Shown piece after piece: positions 23,805-35,433 of a stretch of 64,000 bases of DNA. Both the position numbers and the translations under genes were made by a program. Source of the DNA: Pinus tabuliformis (taxonomy: Eukaryota > Streptophyta > Pinopsida > Pinales > Pinaceae); NCBI GenBank assembly GCA_031772625.1, contig CM062804.1:1019130514-1019194513 (forward strand), given 5' to 3'. Below the pieces are notes generated by a model. The model did not search any database, was not told the origin of the DNA, and saw only the letters and a list, made by a program, of their open reading frames with translations. Positions within the stretch are counted from its first letter, which is position 1; each line of letters opens with the position of its first letter.

Positions 23805-24841
23805 TGTTGAGAAATCAATAGGCTTATGAAATTGGGGTTGATTTCTCTTTGCATGATAATTACTTATGAATTTGTTGGCTTATTTATTATTATTATGTTT
23901 TTCTTCTTTCATCAATAAATTATCAAAATAAAATATGAATATCACAAGAAATAGAGAACACAAGATGTAGGCTTCTTCAAACCATGGCCAAAACCCCACA
24001 ATGGGGAAAACCCAGAAAAATTTCCTATTCTTATTGAATCAGATCAAAGTGAGATTTCCAAGATCCAAGACAAAGACTAGTACCTACAGAACAACCTCAA
24101 GTCAGGCCTCCAATTTCTGCAAAATTTGCATCATGTCTTTGGAGATTACATCAACATACCTCTCTGAAGCTCACATTAACCACAGGGAACATATCTCAGA
24201 AATATTCCATCAACCATTGAGAAAACATCACAGGAATGTTGTATCAATCACCGAAGATAAGCCATAGGAATTTCACATCAATTGGAGAAGGTTAGCGATA
24301 GGAAACTTCACATAAATTGCAGAAGGTAAGCCATAAAAAATTTGCATCATATTCAGAGGATAAGTCACATAAATTCACATATTTTTCTAGATCCCATACC
24401 ACTGAAAACTTGTTTATTCTACTCTAGAGAAACTTGCATATCCTTGCCACAGATACTCACATATCTTGCCACAGAACATCAAGGAATTTCTTTCCAAAAT
24501 GAAGGAGAATAGGTTCCAATATATAGTTATTTGTCTATGCAAAGGGTCACATCCCTTGGGCAGGCCGACTTGTCCATTTGGAGGGTCGACTTCGTCTTTG
24601 TGGAGGACAAAAATTAATTTTCTCTTTTTATAACAAGAAGTCCAAATGGGACTTTGACTCTTTGACTTATAATAAATTTCACTTTTGACTCAATAAGTCC
24701 TAGAAGCATGAAGAACATGCTTATCTAACAAAATATAAGTTTTTTTTCTAATTTTTATTCCTTTTGTTTTTTACATCAAATACATAATGATACAAGTACA
24801 ATGATAATTATGAAGACGGAACCTAGTTACACTTTTCAACA
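23805..24841 (-). repeat. Element E 5' LTR
   Basis: On the plus strand it starts TGTTGAGAAATC and ends ACTTTTCAACA. It is a direct repeat of 18799-19808 with scattered differences of about 10%. Confidence 0.88.
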
Positions 24842-26658
24842 CCCCTTGCCCCTCCCCCATTGTTCATGATGCGTATAAGAGGTTACACCATATCATATTT
24901 CCTTGCCATGAAGTAGTGACAATAGAAATGAAGCTTTCCATGATGTCTACAACTAAATAGAGAAAAGGATGAGCCACTCCAACACCATGAGCCACTTTTT
25001 TAAAGGGGAGGCCACAACATATGCAAAAATCCTATGAATTTTTTTTTTTTTCTCACTAGTAGAGGGAGAAGGAATGACATACTAATTTTTGAGTCCAAGT
25101 CCCTCATGAGGCAAGAACCAACAAATAGGTATGATGTTGAGTAGAGTAGGAGGAAGACATTGCAAGAGAAAAATGACACTATTCCATATTCCACCGAAAA
25201 AATTCCAATGGACCTAAGGGAGTGAGCCTATTGAAGAAAGGAAAATTGTGGATAGATAAACGAGAACAAAGATGTCACGAATTAGAACGGAGAAACCATG
25301 TGAGTATTTTTAGTATTGAGAACATTCAAGCCCTAAGATATAGTCAAGGATAGAATCGAACAAAGAGATGTGTGTAGATGGGTGGGGAAGAGGGTTTCAA
25401 CTAATCATGATTTTGAGATGGTGTCCACATGTTGGCACTTCTTCAATATGATTCAACAAATACTTGCAACTGCTCACTTAGGATAAAAAGAACTCCAATG
25501 TTGACTACTTTTATGTTCGTGGATTGATAGCTTTCAACTACTTTAACTTGAGAAATATAAAATTCAAAACATTGGACGTCAAGGAGCTCAAGCAAGAGCT
25601 TTTCTTCAAATCCTAGCTCTATCAGTGTAGTGATACAACTCTAACCATCAAAGAATGAATTGCTCAAAAATAGTCACTCAATTGAGGACACTTAGGCATT
25701 CCCTCTATAGCAGACAAGTCATCCATAGATCAGAGATAATAAGCATTGAATCCCGCTTGCATTCCAAAATTATGTTGCAACAATTGGAAGGAGTCAATCA
25801 ATCTATTGCTAAATACATTGACTTTTCATCCAATTAAAAATGGATGAAAATGGAATGAATGGGGGTGCATGCCACTCTTTGATACTTGATGTGCGAAACA
25901 CGATGTTTTATGGTTATAATGGGTCAGGTCGATATATGGACACTTAGACCTACAAATGGGCACACAAACTAGAGGTGAGAGAGCGAGCCCGCGAGGGTTT
26001 TGGAGCATCGAGCAGAGAGAGAGGGTCGGCGAAGGCTCTAAAACACCAAGTAGAGAGAGAGGGATATCACATCAATTATGAAGGCTACATGGAAGGAGTG
26101 CACAATTGGACACAAGAGTGATAATGAAATTACTAGAAAAGCCTTCATATGCCACAAAAGCAAAGAGAAGGTAGAGGTTGTGCGATGAAAACACTCTCCC
26201 ACCAGTAGATTGTGTGGCTTTTAATCATAGTGGCAATGGTCATGGGTGTCAAAGGATAAGAAAACCACGGCTATGGAATGACAAAAGTGTCGAGTAGAAA
26301 GAGAAACGACACTGTATTTGAATGTTACTTTGTAGGACAGAGAAGAATGTGGGATTGGAATAAGTGTTACTACACGCCAAATAGAGAATGGAAACTAAAC
26401 AAAGGAATAGGCTAACAAGTTCTCAAAAACCACAAATAAGATAATATGGTTTTTATAGTTCAAAGGAGAGTATGGGATGGAAAGGTTGATAATTTTCTAG
26501 CTACTTGGTCAAAATGAGCAAATTGCCAAGCTGCCAGTGAAGCAAGATGGGGTGATACCACTGTCAAAATGTGCATAGCATAATGAAAGATAGAGAAACA
26601 ACCATGGGAATTTTGGACTTGGGTAAGGCAAAGATCTAATAATCTCTAAGAGCTTCTA
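24842..26658 (-). other. No gene seen; probable interior of element F
   Basis: The stretch lies downstream (minus strand) of the F primer site and upstream of element E. It has GA-rich phrases (gagagagagggtcgg, gagagagagggatat) near 26015-26070. No frame shows a known domain. No second F LTR is visible between it and element E, so F is truncated or its other end was lost. Confidence 0.35.
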
Positions 26659-26672
26659 GGCTCCAATGCCAA
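26659..26672 (-). other. Element F primer-binding-site-like sequence
   Basis: The minus strand reads TTGGCATTGGAGCC beside the TAACA end of the LTR, a decayed form of TGGTATCAGAGC. Confidence 0.5.
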
Positions 26673-26840
26673 TGTTAGATACACTCACTAAAATACATAC
26701 TAGATAGGTAAGATTGAGATGCATTTTATTAACAATATATACATATAAATACGTATTTTTCTTATGTTGGTTTCATATTCCAATAGGTCTCTTGGACTTA
26801 TCATAATTGTTGACGTTCACTTGAGGTTTTTTTCCTTCCT
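26673..26840 (-). repeat. Element F LTR, relative of element C LTR
   Basis: On the minus strand it shares with element C LTRs the order ...AAGTCCAAGAG, TTGGAATATGAAA, CCAA, TGTATA, GAGTGT and a terminal TAACA. The inner boundary at 26673 is firm. The outer boundary, in a run of T near 26825-26840, is approximate. Confidence 0.55.
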
Positions 26841-27774
26841 TTAAAGTGAATAACCCAAATTTACATAACCCAAAAGGCTTATGGTTCCAATAGGATGGTA
26901 CTCCATAGTGTAATTTCATGTAGCCTTGTGGTGTTGCCCATTATAGAGGGATTCATTTGCCAACACATGCTAGAGCACTAGATCATTATTAGTTTTTAAG
27001 ATCTATCATATGCTCTAGGAAAACAGCTCAACTAGTATATATATATGCAAATAAAGCAACATTACAAAACCATGGGATTATTGTCTTTAATGACAAATTT
27101 TATCACCATTTTATCCCAAGATGGTGTATGTCAACTCATGCAGACTACATATAGATGGTCATATGGCCTGTAACTTGGGTGGAAGAACATTTGGTAGTCA
27201 ATATCATGTGAAGTGGCTACTACCATGTTGCATGCTTAACTCACGCCTCCTAAACAATCATGAAATATCATTTTGAATCTAACATGAGCTCGGTGAGATT
27301 AAGGCTCAAGGGATGGATCCCATAAGGTGGAAACTCATGCATTTTTCTTGTGGCTCTAGCTCGTGAATTTTGACTTGGATTTTGGGACATTGGAATGGTG
27401 GTTATATCCTATGGAATTCTCAAGTAAGTGGACACTCTCTCTCAATTTCACTTCTTTAGATTGGTAAGATCCAAGGGAGGTTCTATATTTGACCTCAATT
27501 TTACTTTAGATGTTTTGAATAACGAGTGTTCAAAATGGTATCTTTTTGCACCCATTCACCACCTTTTGAATACCCTTTTTCCCATCTTCATTCCATCTTA
27601 CAACTCATTTTACTCACAATGATGCATTTTTTACCAAGGTATAATATTCCTTTGATTATGTCATTTTTAATGCTCATACTTGTGCATAAAGAAAATAATT
27701 AGCCATTTTTTGCAAATTAATGAGAAATCATGAAGAATGCTCTAGACAAGCTCATGCAAGTATTTATGAAGGCT
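26841..27774. other. No gene seen
   Basis: AT-rich sequence with a short atatatatat run at 27039-27048. The frame 27428-27622 has no recognisable domain. Confidence 0.4.
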
Positions 27775-27901
27775 TATTGTTTAGTTGTTGCAACACATGT
27801 TGCACTACCCATTGATAGTAATTGTTGCAACACCTCTATGATGTTACAACACCATTGGTCTAGTTGGGGTAGCTACTACAACACCTCCACAACGATGCAA
27901 C
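27775..27901 (+). repeat. TTGCAACACC-type degenerate repeat, target of element G
   Basis: The motif tgcaacacc or gttacaacacc recurs about every 20-45 bp up to 27901 and again right of element G at 58937-59030, including the longer phrase accattggt...ggtagcta...caacacc on both sides. The array was therefore the insertion site of G. Confidence 0.65.
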
Positions 27902-29052
27902 TGGAGAAATCTCAACCTCCACTCCGGTTATCAGTTTTCCTTATCACTCCATGCATTTAGTTTTAAATCCAAGCATGATAAAAATTCTAAAATCTGGAAA
28001 TGACAATATTTTTCAGAAAACACAAATTTAGAGATGTCTCAACTGCCGAAATTGCAGAAATAAAACACAAAAAAATTATGACAGCCACACACATAAAATA
28101 ACACAGTGATTTTTTGTCAATGTGACCCTCAAATCTTGGGGAAAACTAGTTTGAGATCTTTATTTTTGAAAATAATTTTACAGAGAAACTGAATTACATA
28201 GTAAAAATTCCAGCAACCACAAATTACAACTTATCTCGATTTCCGTGCTTGCATTCCGCCTCAAAAATTGTGCCAATCAGCAAACAACCAAAACAGAAAA
28301 TTTTCTAGCAATAAAATAACGTTAAATGTTGTATGGATTTCCTTGAAAATTGTGCCCAGAACTTGATGTATGGATTGTACAGACTGTACAAACTTTAGTA
28401 GTACGTCTTCCTCGAAATTCGTGCCCTTGCTGCTACCCCTCTTCCACGATTTTTGTGCTATCCCTCTTTCTCAATATCTGTGTCTTTCTCCTACTCTATG
28501 ATTTTTCTTTGGGATGCATGCCAATAAATGTTGTTGTCCAGATTTGCTAAATTGTCTTCTTGCTGCTCTCCTTCACTTCCTCATTGCTCAAAAATTTTCT
28601 CCTTGCTCTTTCTTCTCTTTCTCCCAAATGCTCATGAAAGAATGAATTGATCTTCTTCTTTTTTCTTTCTCTTCTCCTTTTACTTTCTAAATGACCTTTT
28701 GGGTTACCCTAAGATCTAATGGTTGAGATTCATTTAGATCTAGGGATGATAATAAATGTGCATTTAATTCTCACTTTATATTTTTTAACTCACCCACTTA
28801 AATAAAGACCCACTTAGCCTTTTATTTCCATAGTCACTTTTCACTTTCTAATTCTTCATTGACTTTAATAAAGTCACATTTAAATTAGAATGTAACTTTA
28901 CCACTTATAAAGTCACTTTTAAATTAGAATGTAACTTTACCACTTATAAAGTCACTTCAGGAGAAAAGTACAAATAAATTTGGACACTTTTCCCTAGGTC
29001 AAAGATCAAAGCCTTAGGGAACCACTTGTCCTCTGGTACCCAAATTTTAACA
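27902..29052 (-). repeat. Element G 3' LTR
   Basis: On the plus strand it starts TGGAGAAATC and ends AATTTTAACA. It contains a 39-bp tandem repeat (ataaagtcac at 28868, 28907 and 28946). The minus-strand sequence just before it, GGTAAGAGGGAG, is the polypurine tract. Confidence 0.93.
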
Positions 29053-29412
29053 CTCCCTCTTACCGAGGAAAGTGTTCCTCACCACTCCCATCTTGTCTCT
29101 GAAGTAGACATGCTTGCCCCATGGTAAGGCTTTGGTGAAAATGTCCGGTACCTGCTCATTTGTGGAAATGTAGTTAAGCTTGATAGCTCCCTTTTGGACA
29201 TAGTCTCTAATGAAGTGATACTTGATCTCAATATCCTTTGACCTGTGATGAAAAACTGGATTCTCCCTGAGTTTTATGCAACTCTGATTATCACAGTAAA
29301 TTATTGAAGGTTTCAATGCCTGACCAAATAGACCAAACAAAATCTTGCGAAGCCATATGGCCTCACAACTAGCCAAACTAGCATCCATATACTCTGCCTC
29401 CACTGAGCTCAA
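29047..29412 (-). pseudogene. Element G RNase H (copia type)
   Basis: The open frame of 121 codons begins MSSVEAEYMDASLASCEAIW and contains LRKILFGLF, YCDNQSCIKL, HHRSKDIEIKYHFIRDYVQ and DIFTKALPWGKH. These are the C-terminal RNase H landmarks of copia elements: the S-x-x-E-A-E-Y Glu, the D-N-x-S Asp, and the R-x-K-H-I-D/E block (here S-K-D-I-E). The enzyme degrades RNA in the RNA/DNA hybrid. The catalytic E and D are present here. The domain's N-terminal part lies upstream at 29412-29780, full of stops. The frame ends inside the polypurine tract and LTR. Confidence 0.9.
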
Positions 29413-30600
29413 TGCAACTGACTATTGTTTCTAGTTGATCCATGACACAACTGTTGAACCCAACCCAAAACAACACCTAGAAGTACTCTTCCTATCTGAA
29501 GCACAACCTGCCCAATCTGAATTGTGTACCATGCCAGTCTCACTCCATCACCTTGTCTATAATCCAGACCAAAATCCACATTCCCCTACAAGTAACGGAG
29601 AATGTGTTTTGCAGCTGCCCAGTGCACTCTCTTAGGCTCACACATGAACTGACTCATAGTTTTAACTACAAAACATATATTTGGTCGAGTGTTGACCAAA
29701 TACCACAAACAACCAATCAGCTATCTGTATAGAGTAGGATCCACCAACTTGGAATCATAAGCATGAATCTTCTTCTAGTTAGTGATCATATGTGTACACA
29801 TGGGTTTGCAGTCCTCCATGTGAAATCTGCCAAGAATATCCACAATTTATTTCTCTTTTCCCAGGAATAAATTCCCCTCCTCCTGCCACACCTCCATCCC
29901 AGAAAATAATGCATCAAGCCGATATCCTTCATCTCAAACTCTGAAGAAAGATCTCTCTTGCAGCCCTCAATGAGTCTCTCTGCACCAGTGATGATCAAGT
30001 CATCAACATACATCACCAGAATGAGAGGCTCCTCACCCACCACAATGAAGTATAAGTTCAAATCAACCTCACTCTTTTTGAAACCCAACTACTGCAAGTA
30101 TGTATCAATCCTTGAGTACCAAGCTCTGGGAGCTTTCTTCAGGCCATAGAGTTCCTTTTTTAATCTCCATACATGGGACCCCTTCCCATGCACCTCAAAT
30201 CCCTATGTTTGCTCAATATAAACCTCCTCCTGAATGAAGCCATTGAGAAATGTAGTCTTCACATCCATCTGGTGGATCTTACAACCCATCTCTGCTGCAA
30301 TCCATATAATGGAGCGAATAGATGTATATCGAGCTATGGGAGTGAAGGTCTCCTCATAGTCAACTCCCTATACCTGTGAGATCCCTCTCACCACAAATCA
30401 AGCCTTGAACTTCTCGATGCTGCCATCTGCAGCATGATTTATCTTGTATAACCATCTGGAAGTAACAACTGATTTACCTTCAGGCCCCGGCACTACCTCC
30501 CAAACATAGTTCTTCATAATATAAGAATACTCCTCCATCATGGCCTCTCTCCAGACCTACTGGCTGGCTGCCTCCTCATAAATAGAAGGCTCAGAGTCAA
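29413..30600 (-). pseudogene. Element G reverse transcriptase
   Basis: Minus-strand text from 30600 down gives WLYKINHAADGSIEKFKA, then a stop, then [46 protein letters not shown] and LILVMYVDDLIITGAERL. The Y-V-D-D catalytic motif is at 29999-30010, inside the frame 29786-30088. These are the ordered copia RT blocks. The enzyme would copy element RNA into cDNA in the particle. Stops lie near 30410, 30210 and 30095, and the frame shifts after 29880. Confidence 0.88.
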
Positions 30601-31052
30601 CAATGCTTGTTACCAATGCCATGTAACTACAAAACCGCTCAGGTGGTTTACTCCCTTTAACCTTTTTGGTGTAGCCTCATGCAAGGTATCTTGAAGCCAG
30701 TTGGGCTTCCTCTTCCCTAAGCATACTTCTCCCATCAGAGTGAAAGAATCCTCATCATCATCAAAATTTTGAACTCCTGAAGGCCTACCAACTGACCTCA
30801 TGCCTGAATCTATGCTTGTAGATGTTGAAGTACTGTGTGAACTGTCCATTAGTGGACTACCCTGTGAACTACTTTGCGAACTGCCCTGCATGTTTCCCGA
30901 AGAACCACCCACCTGACTCTGAGAGCCACTGCTCACTGATGGACCTGACACTGTAATTGATGTACCTCCTAATCCCTGACCACTGGATCCCTATGACTAA
31001 CTTGGTTGCTCCTAAGCATCTAGTGACTCTAGATACTCTTAACTCCCATGAC
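30601..31052 (-). pseudogene. Element G integrase/RT spacer, Ser-rich
   Basis: The frame 30610-30951 (113 codons) begins MSGPSVSSGSQSQVGGSSGN, is very rich in Ser, Gly and Gln, then turns acidic (FDDDEDSF) and ends with NWLQDTLHEATPKRLKGV. This is the usual low-complexity linker between integrase and RT in copia elements. Element H inserted directly upstream of it (at 31058), and the integrase resumes at 38872 on the other side. Confidence 0.75.
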
Positions 31053-31057
31053 CCCCT

Positions 31058-32114
31058 TGTTATAGAAATTTTTGGGCACTGCAACCCCAATCATACATGT
31101 CCATAAACCAAGGGCTCCTGAGTCCCTAAAAGTGTTGTTCCATACCCTAAAAGAACAAGGTCAGCTGATTACATAATCTCCCAGAAGTTCTCCACAGGAA
31201 ACTGGTCAAAACTGGACCATACAGGTTGCTTAGTGCCAAGGGTGTGATGCATCCCACCTACCCAGTGTAAAGGGTGCGATGCATACTAAAAAGCCCTTCT
31301 GTAGGGTGCGATGCATACTGAAAAGCCCTTCTATAGGGTGCGATGGGCGAGAGTGGACAGATGGCAGAGACAGTTTGCGAGGTGGATGATCATAGAATCT
31401 TCCAAAAACTTCTCCTATGACACTTGCCTCTCTGAATTCGCCCAAGGGTGAGTAAGAGATCATCAATCTCCAAGTGGAATCAAGAACTATCAAAGAGAGG
31501 AAACTAATCAAAATCCCAGAAGCTGACTCACCCCTCTACAATCATCTATATATGGATCCCTCATCCTAGAGATCCAGAGGCTATAATTTTGTATCTTGTA
31601 AGGAAGTGATGTTGGTTTCTTGGTGGAACATCATAGTGTTGGCTGATCTAAGCTTTTCATGAGGTGAAAGAAGGGCTTTCATGCTGGAGGATGACACTAG
31701 GTCATAACAATTGGTTGTAATCCTCTTTGCTATTCTTGATATTAATAAAGCTATTCCAATTTTCCTCCACATTCTTGTATGTTTGATGATATATGCATTT
31801 GTGTGGTCAATATATATCTGGTCCTATATTGTTTATGATTGTAGATCTCTGTTCTTCAATAATATTATGCTACTTTGATTCCACAGGTGCTCTTTGAAGC
31901 TGGGTAGATGAAGGAGAAGTGGCAAGGATCTGTCAGAAGGGAGAGGAACCAAGCAAGGAACCAAGCGCAAGACTGAGGTTGGTTTCCTTCATTCCCCTCT
32001 TATCTACTTCTCATAAAGGAAAACGAAAGTAGTTTTAGTTTGTTTGTTTCTAAGATAGCTACCAGTCTTAGTGGGACTAGCAGCTCCGAGTGGACACTAG
32101 ATTTCCCGATAACA
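31058..32114 (+). repeat. Element H 5' LTR
   Basis: Starts TGTTATAGAAAT and ends CCCGATAACA. A 32-bp unit is present in tandem (agggtgcg at 31271, 31303 and 31335). The 3' LTR has one step fewer. Confidence 0.94.
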
Positions 32115-32117
32115 AAA

Positions 32118-32135
32118 TGGCGACCCCACTGGGGA
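32118..32135 (+). other. Element H primer-binding site
   Basis: TGGCGACCCCACTGGGGA starts three bases after the LTR. This TGGCGAC...CTGGGG type is, to my knowledge, used by some plant Tat/Ogre elements; the tRNA assignment is uncertain. Confidence 0.65.
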
Positions 32136-34069
32136 GCGAATAGATTGTTTTTTTGTCTATATTTGTTTGTTTTATAAACTTACAGACGGAGCCTGAAGTC
32201 AAGCCAGGTAGCCTTCGCACTGCATTTGCTATGCAAGTGCAAAGTAGATCAATGCTGCTTCAGTCTATCTCAGGGTTTTGTTTATAAACTGAACAATCGA
32301 TTTGAAAACCTTCTAATTTCCCTAATGGTGGCTCTAGTAACCTCATTAGATCAACCCCTGTGATTTATATTTACTGAACATCACTTGCTCGGCCTAAATC
32401 CCTGAACTGAGCTACAAACTGTGACCCAGGACCCAGTTGGAGTCTCATCCCTTGACCATCGCACCTTATCCTCTTGGGAATATGGATGCATCGCACCTCC
32501 CGTGTGCAGTAGGTGCACTGCATCACACTTTCCCTATGTTGCAGGTGTGTTAATCAGACAAGACCTCTTCTACTCTCAGATTTTGGTTTCTGTGTTCACT
32601 CTCTTCAGCTTTATTCAGGAGTTTTGTTGTCTATGATCAATATACCACTGTGGAAACTCCCTTCCTTTCCATCATTCCACCTCCATTTTTCAAAGAACTG
32701 TGAATGTTTTTATGTATTTTGCGCCACTTTCAGTTCTCTTTTACAAAGTCGTAGCATAATCGAATTGTTGTCTTCTGATTTGAAAGTGTCGCAAGTGTCG
32801 TTTTCAGTAAAAGAAAAGAATTCTATTGTTCTGGATGATCGATTATACGGTTACTCATGTATTTGATTTGAATTAGTAGTTTTTTCAAGTGTCGAAAGCA
32901 GTTTTCAATTCAAAATAGCAAAGTGTCGTCATTATCTTCCTTTCGTTTTTGAAGAGAAATTTGTTAGTACTGTCGCTTTGAAAAGATAATTCGAATTTGT
33001 ACTTAGCATTCTTCTTGTCATTTACACATTAAGAAAGTTGAAAACAAATACATGCATGTGAATTTGCATTTAGACTGCTTGTTGGTTTGATTTAGGACAG
33101 TGGATCTAGTGTGTGCTCTCTGCTCTATGTTGAAAGAATATCATCTCTCTTTCTTTAGTAGCTAGGATTTTCATTGCAAAAAGAAGATTAAACGATTGTT
33201 TATCATCTTAGATTGCATTTTAGGAATTGTATATCTACATCACACGGTGAACCTAAAAGGAAAATTTCTTAAGAAAGATCAACTGTAAAATAAATTCAAT
33301 GAACATAAAAACACTTTGGAACCTAACGCACAACGTCTAGAAGTCTAGGCTAGAGACATATTCCGGCGTCGTAAAGCCTGGTAACTGTCGCTTTCACTGT
33401 TGGTTGGGTGATTCCTCCTCTTTGAGACGACAAGTGCCAGTACGGACTTGTGCTCCCACGTACCGTCGAGTATATATTGGGAGACCACAATAGGCTATAT
33501 CCTTTATCCATAGGAAGCCGTGTTTTCCGCCCTATCGATCGCAATGCACTGAACACAACATTCGGGAAGATTGACTGCCGTACCGTAAAAAGTATTCTGT
33601 AGTTTTGCGATTGGTTTGGTAATCCCTCTATCTAGATTTCCAGAGTAGTCTCTTTCATTCCTTTTCAGACTCCTTAAAGCAAAAGGTCCATCTGAGCACT
33701 TGTCACTTCAGGCTCATTAAAAATCAAAGGCGACTAGAGTCATATTTTATTTTTTCTTGACTCTTAAAAATTGAAAAAAAAAAGTTGTGTCAAAGCGTCT
33801 AAAATTTATTTTAATCGGAATAACGTCACTATTCCCTCGTTGTTCTTAGGTTGAGAAAATCGAGTCCACCAACCAAGGATTTCCCCTTGGAGGAAATCCT
33901 AGTCCTTTCTCCTCTTGGGGAGATGTTGGTGCACCCCATATGGCCACATTTTCGCTTCTAGGATTGACAATTGGCTTGCCCGTATGGCTCTTCTCGACCT
34001 TCGTCATTTAGAATACCGCGATTCCTAAACAATCAAGTCAACAACTAGATGATACTAGAGTTACCCCCC
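32136..34069 (+). other. Element H leader; AAGTGTCG motifs, no clear gene
   Basis: The motif AAGTGTCG or ACTGTCGCTTT occurs near 32787, 32796, 32889, 32921, 32975 and 33382, with runs of AT-rich sequence between. From 33840 to 34020 weak coding-like text may be the start of the gag region, but no frame is open long enough to claim it. Confidence 0.45.
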
Positions 34070-34341
34070 AACCTTCTACTTTGTCAGTTTCTCCCTCCCC
34101 TTCTTCCTCTTCGCTTGATGAAGCTGGTAAAGCTAAAAATCAAGTAACTCAGAAGAAGAAGAAGCGGAAAGAGAAAAAGGAAAAGAAGAAGAAGGAGCCA
34201 AAAGTGAAAGGGGGCAACCATGCGTCGTCTAGCAAAAATCCACACACTACACCATCCAAGCCTAAATCTCCATGTGTCATTTGCAAAGGAGACCACTATC
34301 ATCGAGATTGTCCTTGCATCCCTCGGATCTTAAGGGACTAG
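34070..34341 (+). CDS. Element H gag fragment with first zinc knuckle
   Basis: The frame opens at 34081 and ends at 34341 (86 codons). It has a Ser/Pro N-terminus, a strongly basic Lys/Glu stretch around residues 20-45, and then CVICKGDHYHRDC, a C-x2-C-x3-H-x4-C knuckle near residues 70-82. Such knuckles bind element RNA during packaging. The stop at 34339 separates it from the next frame, which continues the same style in phase, so the two were probably one protein. It is part of a dead or non-autonomous element and not a host gene. Confidence 0.65.
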
Positions 34342-34350
34342 TCTCCTCGT

Positions 34351-34977
34351 TTGCACAATCCGGTGTCATCGACCTCTGACGATCATGTTGAGATTACACC
34401 GTCAACTAGCGAAAATGAAGTCCCTAGACAAAAAGGAAAATGTAAATTCCCTTGTAGACTGTGTGAAGGCGATCATGCCCTCCACCATTGTCCCTTCCTG
34501 GACAAATCTAAAAGAGTCTTGGATAACTGTCCCACTTCACCGATATGGCTTCCTCCTGGGTACAAGAAACTCTTTCCGAGTCCATCACTAGTTGAAAATC
34601 CAACTGACATGCCTTTGTGGTCAGTCGAAGCATATATCATTGAAGATAAACCCTATGAGCCAATACCAGATGAATGTCAAAAGGTTGAGGTGGCGGTTGA
34701 CCCCGTCTTGTCTCCAGGAGGTCCATCTTCGAATGATACAGTCACCAAAGAGAACAAGAATGATACCGTTCAAATTATTTTTGTAAACACAGAATCCAAT
34801 GAACATGGGGGCAATCTACCCGTTCCTTTACCGCAGGAAGGAAGTTCGTCAGAGTCATATCCGGCCGTCTATTCAGTCCCACCTCCAAGCAACCTAGTCG
34901 TTTCCTTTGATTGGAATCTACTAGGCAGACCCTGTGTACCGGCTAATGTACCATTCCGAATCATTGTACAAGTTTAA
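34351..34977 (+). CDS. Element H gag/protease polyprotein part, second zinc knuckle
   Basis: This frame of 208 codons is in phase with the one before it. Its knuckle FPCRLCEGDHALHHCPFLDK (C-x2-C-x3-H-x4-C) lies near residues 31-50 and is followed by WLPPGYKKLFPSPSLVE. The second half is a Pro/Glu/Ser-rich linker ending FDWNLLGRPCVPANVPFRII. Its stop at 34975 is directly followed by the protease frame in the same phase. Two knuckles of the same unusual spacing in tandem suggest an internal duplication in this family. A function in RNA binding is inferred. Confidence 0.65.
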   Translation: MHNPVSSTSDDHVEITPSTSENEVPRQKGKCKFPCRLCEGDHALHHCPFLDKSKRVLDNCPTSPIWLPPGYKKLFPSPSLVENPTDMPLWSVEAYIIEDKPYEPIPDECQKVEVAVDPVLSPGGPSSNDTVTKENKNDTVQIIFVNTESNEHGGNLPVPLPQEGSSSESYPAVYSVPPPSNLVVSFDWNLLGRPCVPANVPFRIIVQV

Positions 34978-34980
34978 AAA

Positions 34981-35433
34981 ATGATCATGGTAAGTGTCAT
35001 CATAGATGAAGGGGCTTCTATGAGTATCCTTTCCTCAACTGCTTGGGAAGCACTTGGTTCACCATCGCTTCTGCCTGAAATGAGAAATCTGACAGGCTTC
35101 AACAAAGGAACCAGTCGACCATTAGGGATCCTTCCCAATGTGCCCATAACATGTAGAAGGAAAACCGTTTACATGAACTTAATGGTAGTCCGAGGACCTC
35201 TAGATTATAATCTACTCCTTGGACGTGACTATATTTATAGCATGGGAGCCATTGTCTCCTCACTCTTTAGAGTAATGTGTTTTCCGCATGAAGGCCGAGT
35301 GGTCAAGCTCGTAAACCAGCTTTCGTTCCCTGGCTCACACATAGCTAATAGTCAAATGCCATCCCTAAATGGTCTTTTCATGCAAGGAATGTCTCATCAA
35401 TCTCCAGTCTGTCCACCTAAAGAGCGCGAGTGA
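34981..35433 (+). CDS. Element H retropepsin-like protease
   Basis: The frame has 150 codons. The catalytic block VSVIIDEGASMSILSSTAWE is at residues 4-23 with D-E-G-A-S where retropepsins have D-[ST]-G. The second hydrophobic block YNLLLGRDYIYSMGAIVSS is near residues 75-93, matching the family's L-L-G-R-D turn. Such proteases cleave the gag-pol polyprotein as a dimer. The frame ends at 35433 and no RT follows. It is preceded in phase by the knuckle frame, so the original product was a gag-protease polyprotein. This is the best-preserved coding block of the window together with that frame. Confidence 0.75.
   Translation: MIMVSVIIDEGASMSILSSTAWEALGSPSLLPEMRNLTGFNKGTSRPLGILPNVPITCRRKTVYMNLMVVRGPLDYNLLLGRDYIYSMGAIVSSLFRVMCFPHEGRVVKLVNQLSFPGSHIANSQMPSLNGLFMQGMSHQSPVCPPKERE

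Larger units (their letters stand above)
18799..24841 (-). mobile_element. Element E: LTR retrotransposon with non-coding interior
   Basis: Direct repeats 18799-19808 and 23805-24841 flank a 4-kb interior. The primer site touches the right-hand LTR on the minus strand and an AG-rich tract touches the left-hand one, so the element reads leftward. I see no gag or pol in the interior. It resembles large non-autonomous LTR derivatives known from plants. No target duplication is visible (tcctc and cccct). Confidence 0.85.

Noticed and set aside
34084-34302. Minus-strand hydrophobic frame opposite the element H zinc-knuckle frame
   Set aside because: It is the antisense of a Lys-rich stretch, which always reads as Leu/Phe-rich; there is no independent support.
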